Shown: piece by piece, positions 6,395-6,474 of the stretch
Layout: each line of letters opens with the position of its first letter
Position numbering within the stretch: the first letter of the stretch is position 1
NCBI GenBank assembly: GCA_947474905.1
Contig: CANJKQ010000058.1
Span: forward strand, 1 to 6,474
DNA: 6,474 nucleotides
Direction: 5' to 3'
Source of the DNA: Pseudomonadota bacterium
Lineage (GTDB): Bacteria > Pseudomonadota > Alphaproteobacteria > Sphingomonadales > Sphingomonadaceae
Translations under genes and position numbers: made by a program
The notes under the pieces: model-generated
Told to the model about the DNA's origin: nothing
Database searches by the model: none
What the model saw: only the letters and a program-made list of their open reading frames with translations

Positions 6395-6474
6395 GGTTGA
6401 TCATGGGCGCCCGCCACCGCTGCTGCACGTCAGCGTGCCGCCCACTCTACGATCGCTCTATGCACCTATGTGAG

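Larger units (their letters stand above)
6286..6474. other. Noncoding tail without a recognised gene
   Basis: No ORF here resembles a protein I recognise. A plus-strand frame is open from 6316 to the window end with an ATG at 6379, but its translation is rich in Arg and Cys and lacks any familiar motif or a ribosome-binding site. The stretch carries several short inverted repeats (6335-6347, 6346-6359, 6372-6394), the palindromes GGGCCC (6365-6370) and GGGCGCCC (6405-6412), and an imperfect pair CACCTTATGTGTAG (6302-6315) and CACCTATGTGAG (6463-6474). It could be the 3' region of the oxidoreductase unit, a promoter for a gene to the right, or the edge of a mobile element; I cannot decide. Confidence 0.5.

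Noticed and set aside
6379..6474. Open plus-strand frame starting at ATG 6379, possible start of a new gene
   Set aside because: No ribosome-binding site, Arg/Cys-rich translation without family resemblance, and cut off after 32 codons; cannot be supported.

Overview
The window (about 62% G+C by eye, not counted) looks like an alphaproteobacterial chromosome, most likely a sphingomonad (Sphingomonas, Novosphingobium or Sphingopyxis type). The main clue is the style of the TonB-dependent receptor: an IVVTATK TonB box, an LRGPQSTLFGN plug motif, a YTRGYKAFG barrel motif and a terminal LRYSF. It also sits among sugar-related genes, as often happens in that group. The taxonomic call is inference; no rRNA or marker gene is present.

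The layout is a divergent cluster around a 79-base intergenic region (2763-2841). Leftward (minus strand) runs a two-gene operon. The first gene is a cytoplasmic amylo-alpha-1,6-glucosidase / glycogen-debranching-like glycoside hydrolase (2762 to 909), with a TTG start behind a strong Shine-Dalgarno. It overlaps by ATGA a GPH-type (MelB-like) MFS sugar:cation symporter (912 to 1), which is cut by the window edge after 304 codons. Rightward (plus strand) run a 795-residue TonB-dependent outer-membrane receptor (2842-5229) and, 39 bases later, a Gfo/Idh/MocA NAD(P)-dependent oxidoreductase (about 5269-6285). The last 189 bases (6286-6474) hold no recognisable gene, only small inverted repeats.

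Read together, the genes describe a plausible uptake and catabolism route for a glucoside or other oligosaccharide. The receptor would import it across the outer membrane, the GPH symporter would carry it across the inner membrane, the (alpha/alpha)6 hydrolase would cleave it in the cytoplasm, and the oxidoreductase would oxidise or rearrange the sugar. The substrate cannot be read from sequence. Perfect inverted repeats in and beside the divergent region (2748-2762 and 2778-2794) are candidate operators, but no regulator gene lies in the window. All gene families are known; the part worth a second look is their combination and the unassigned substrate.
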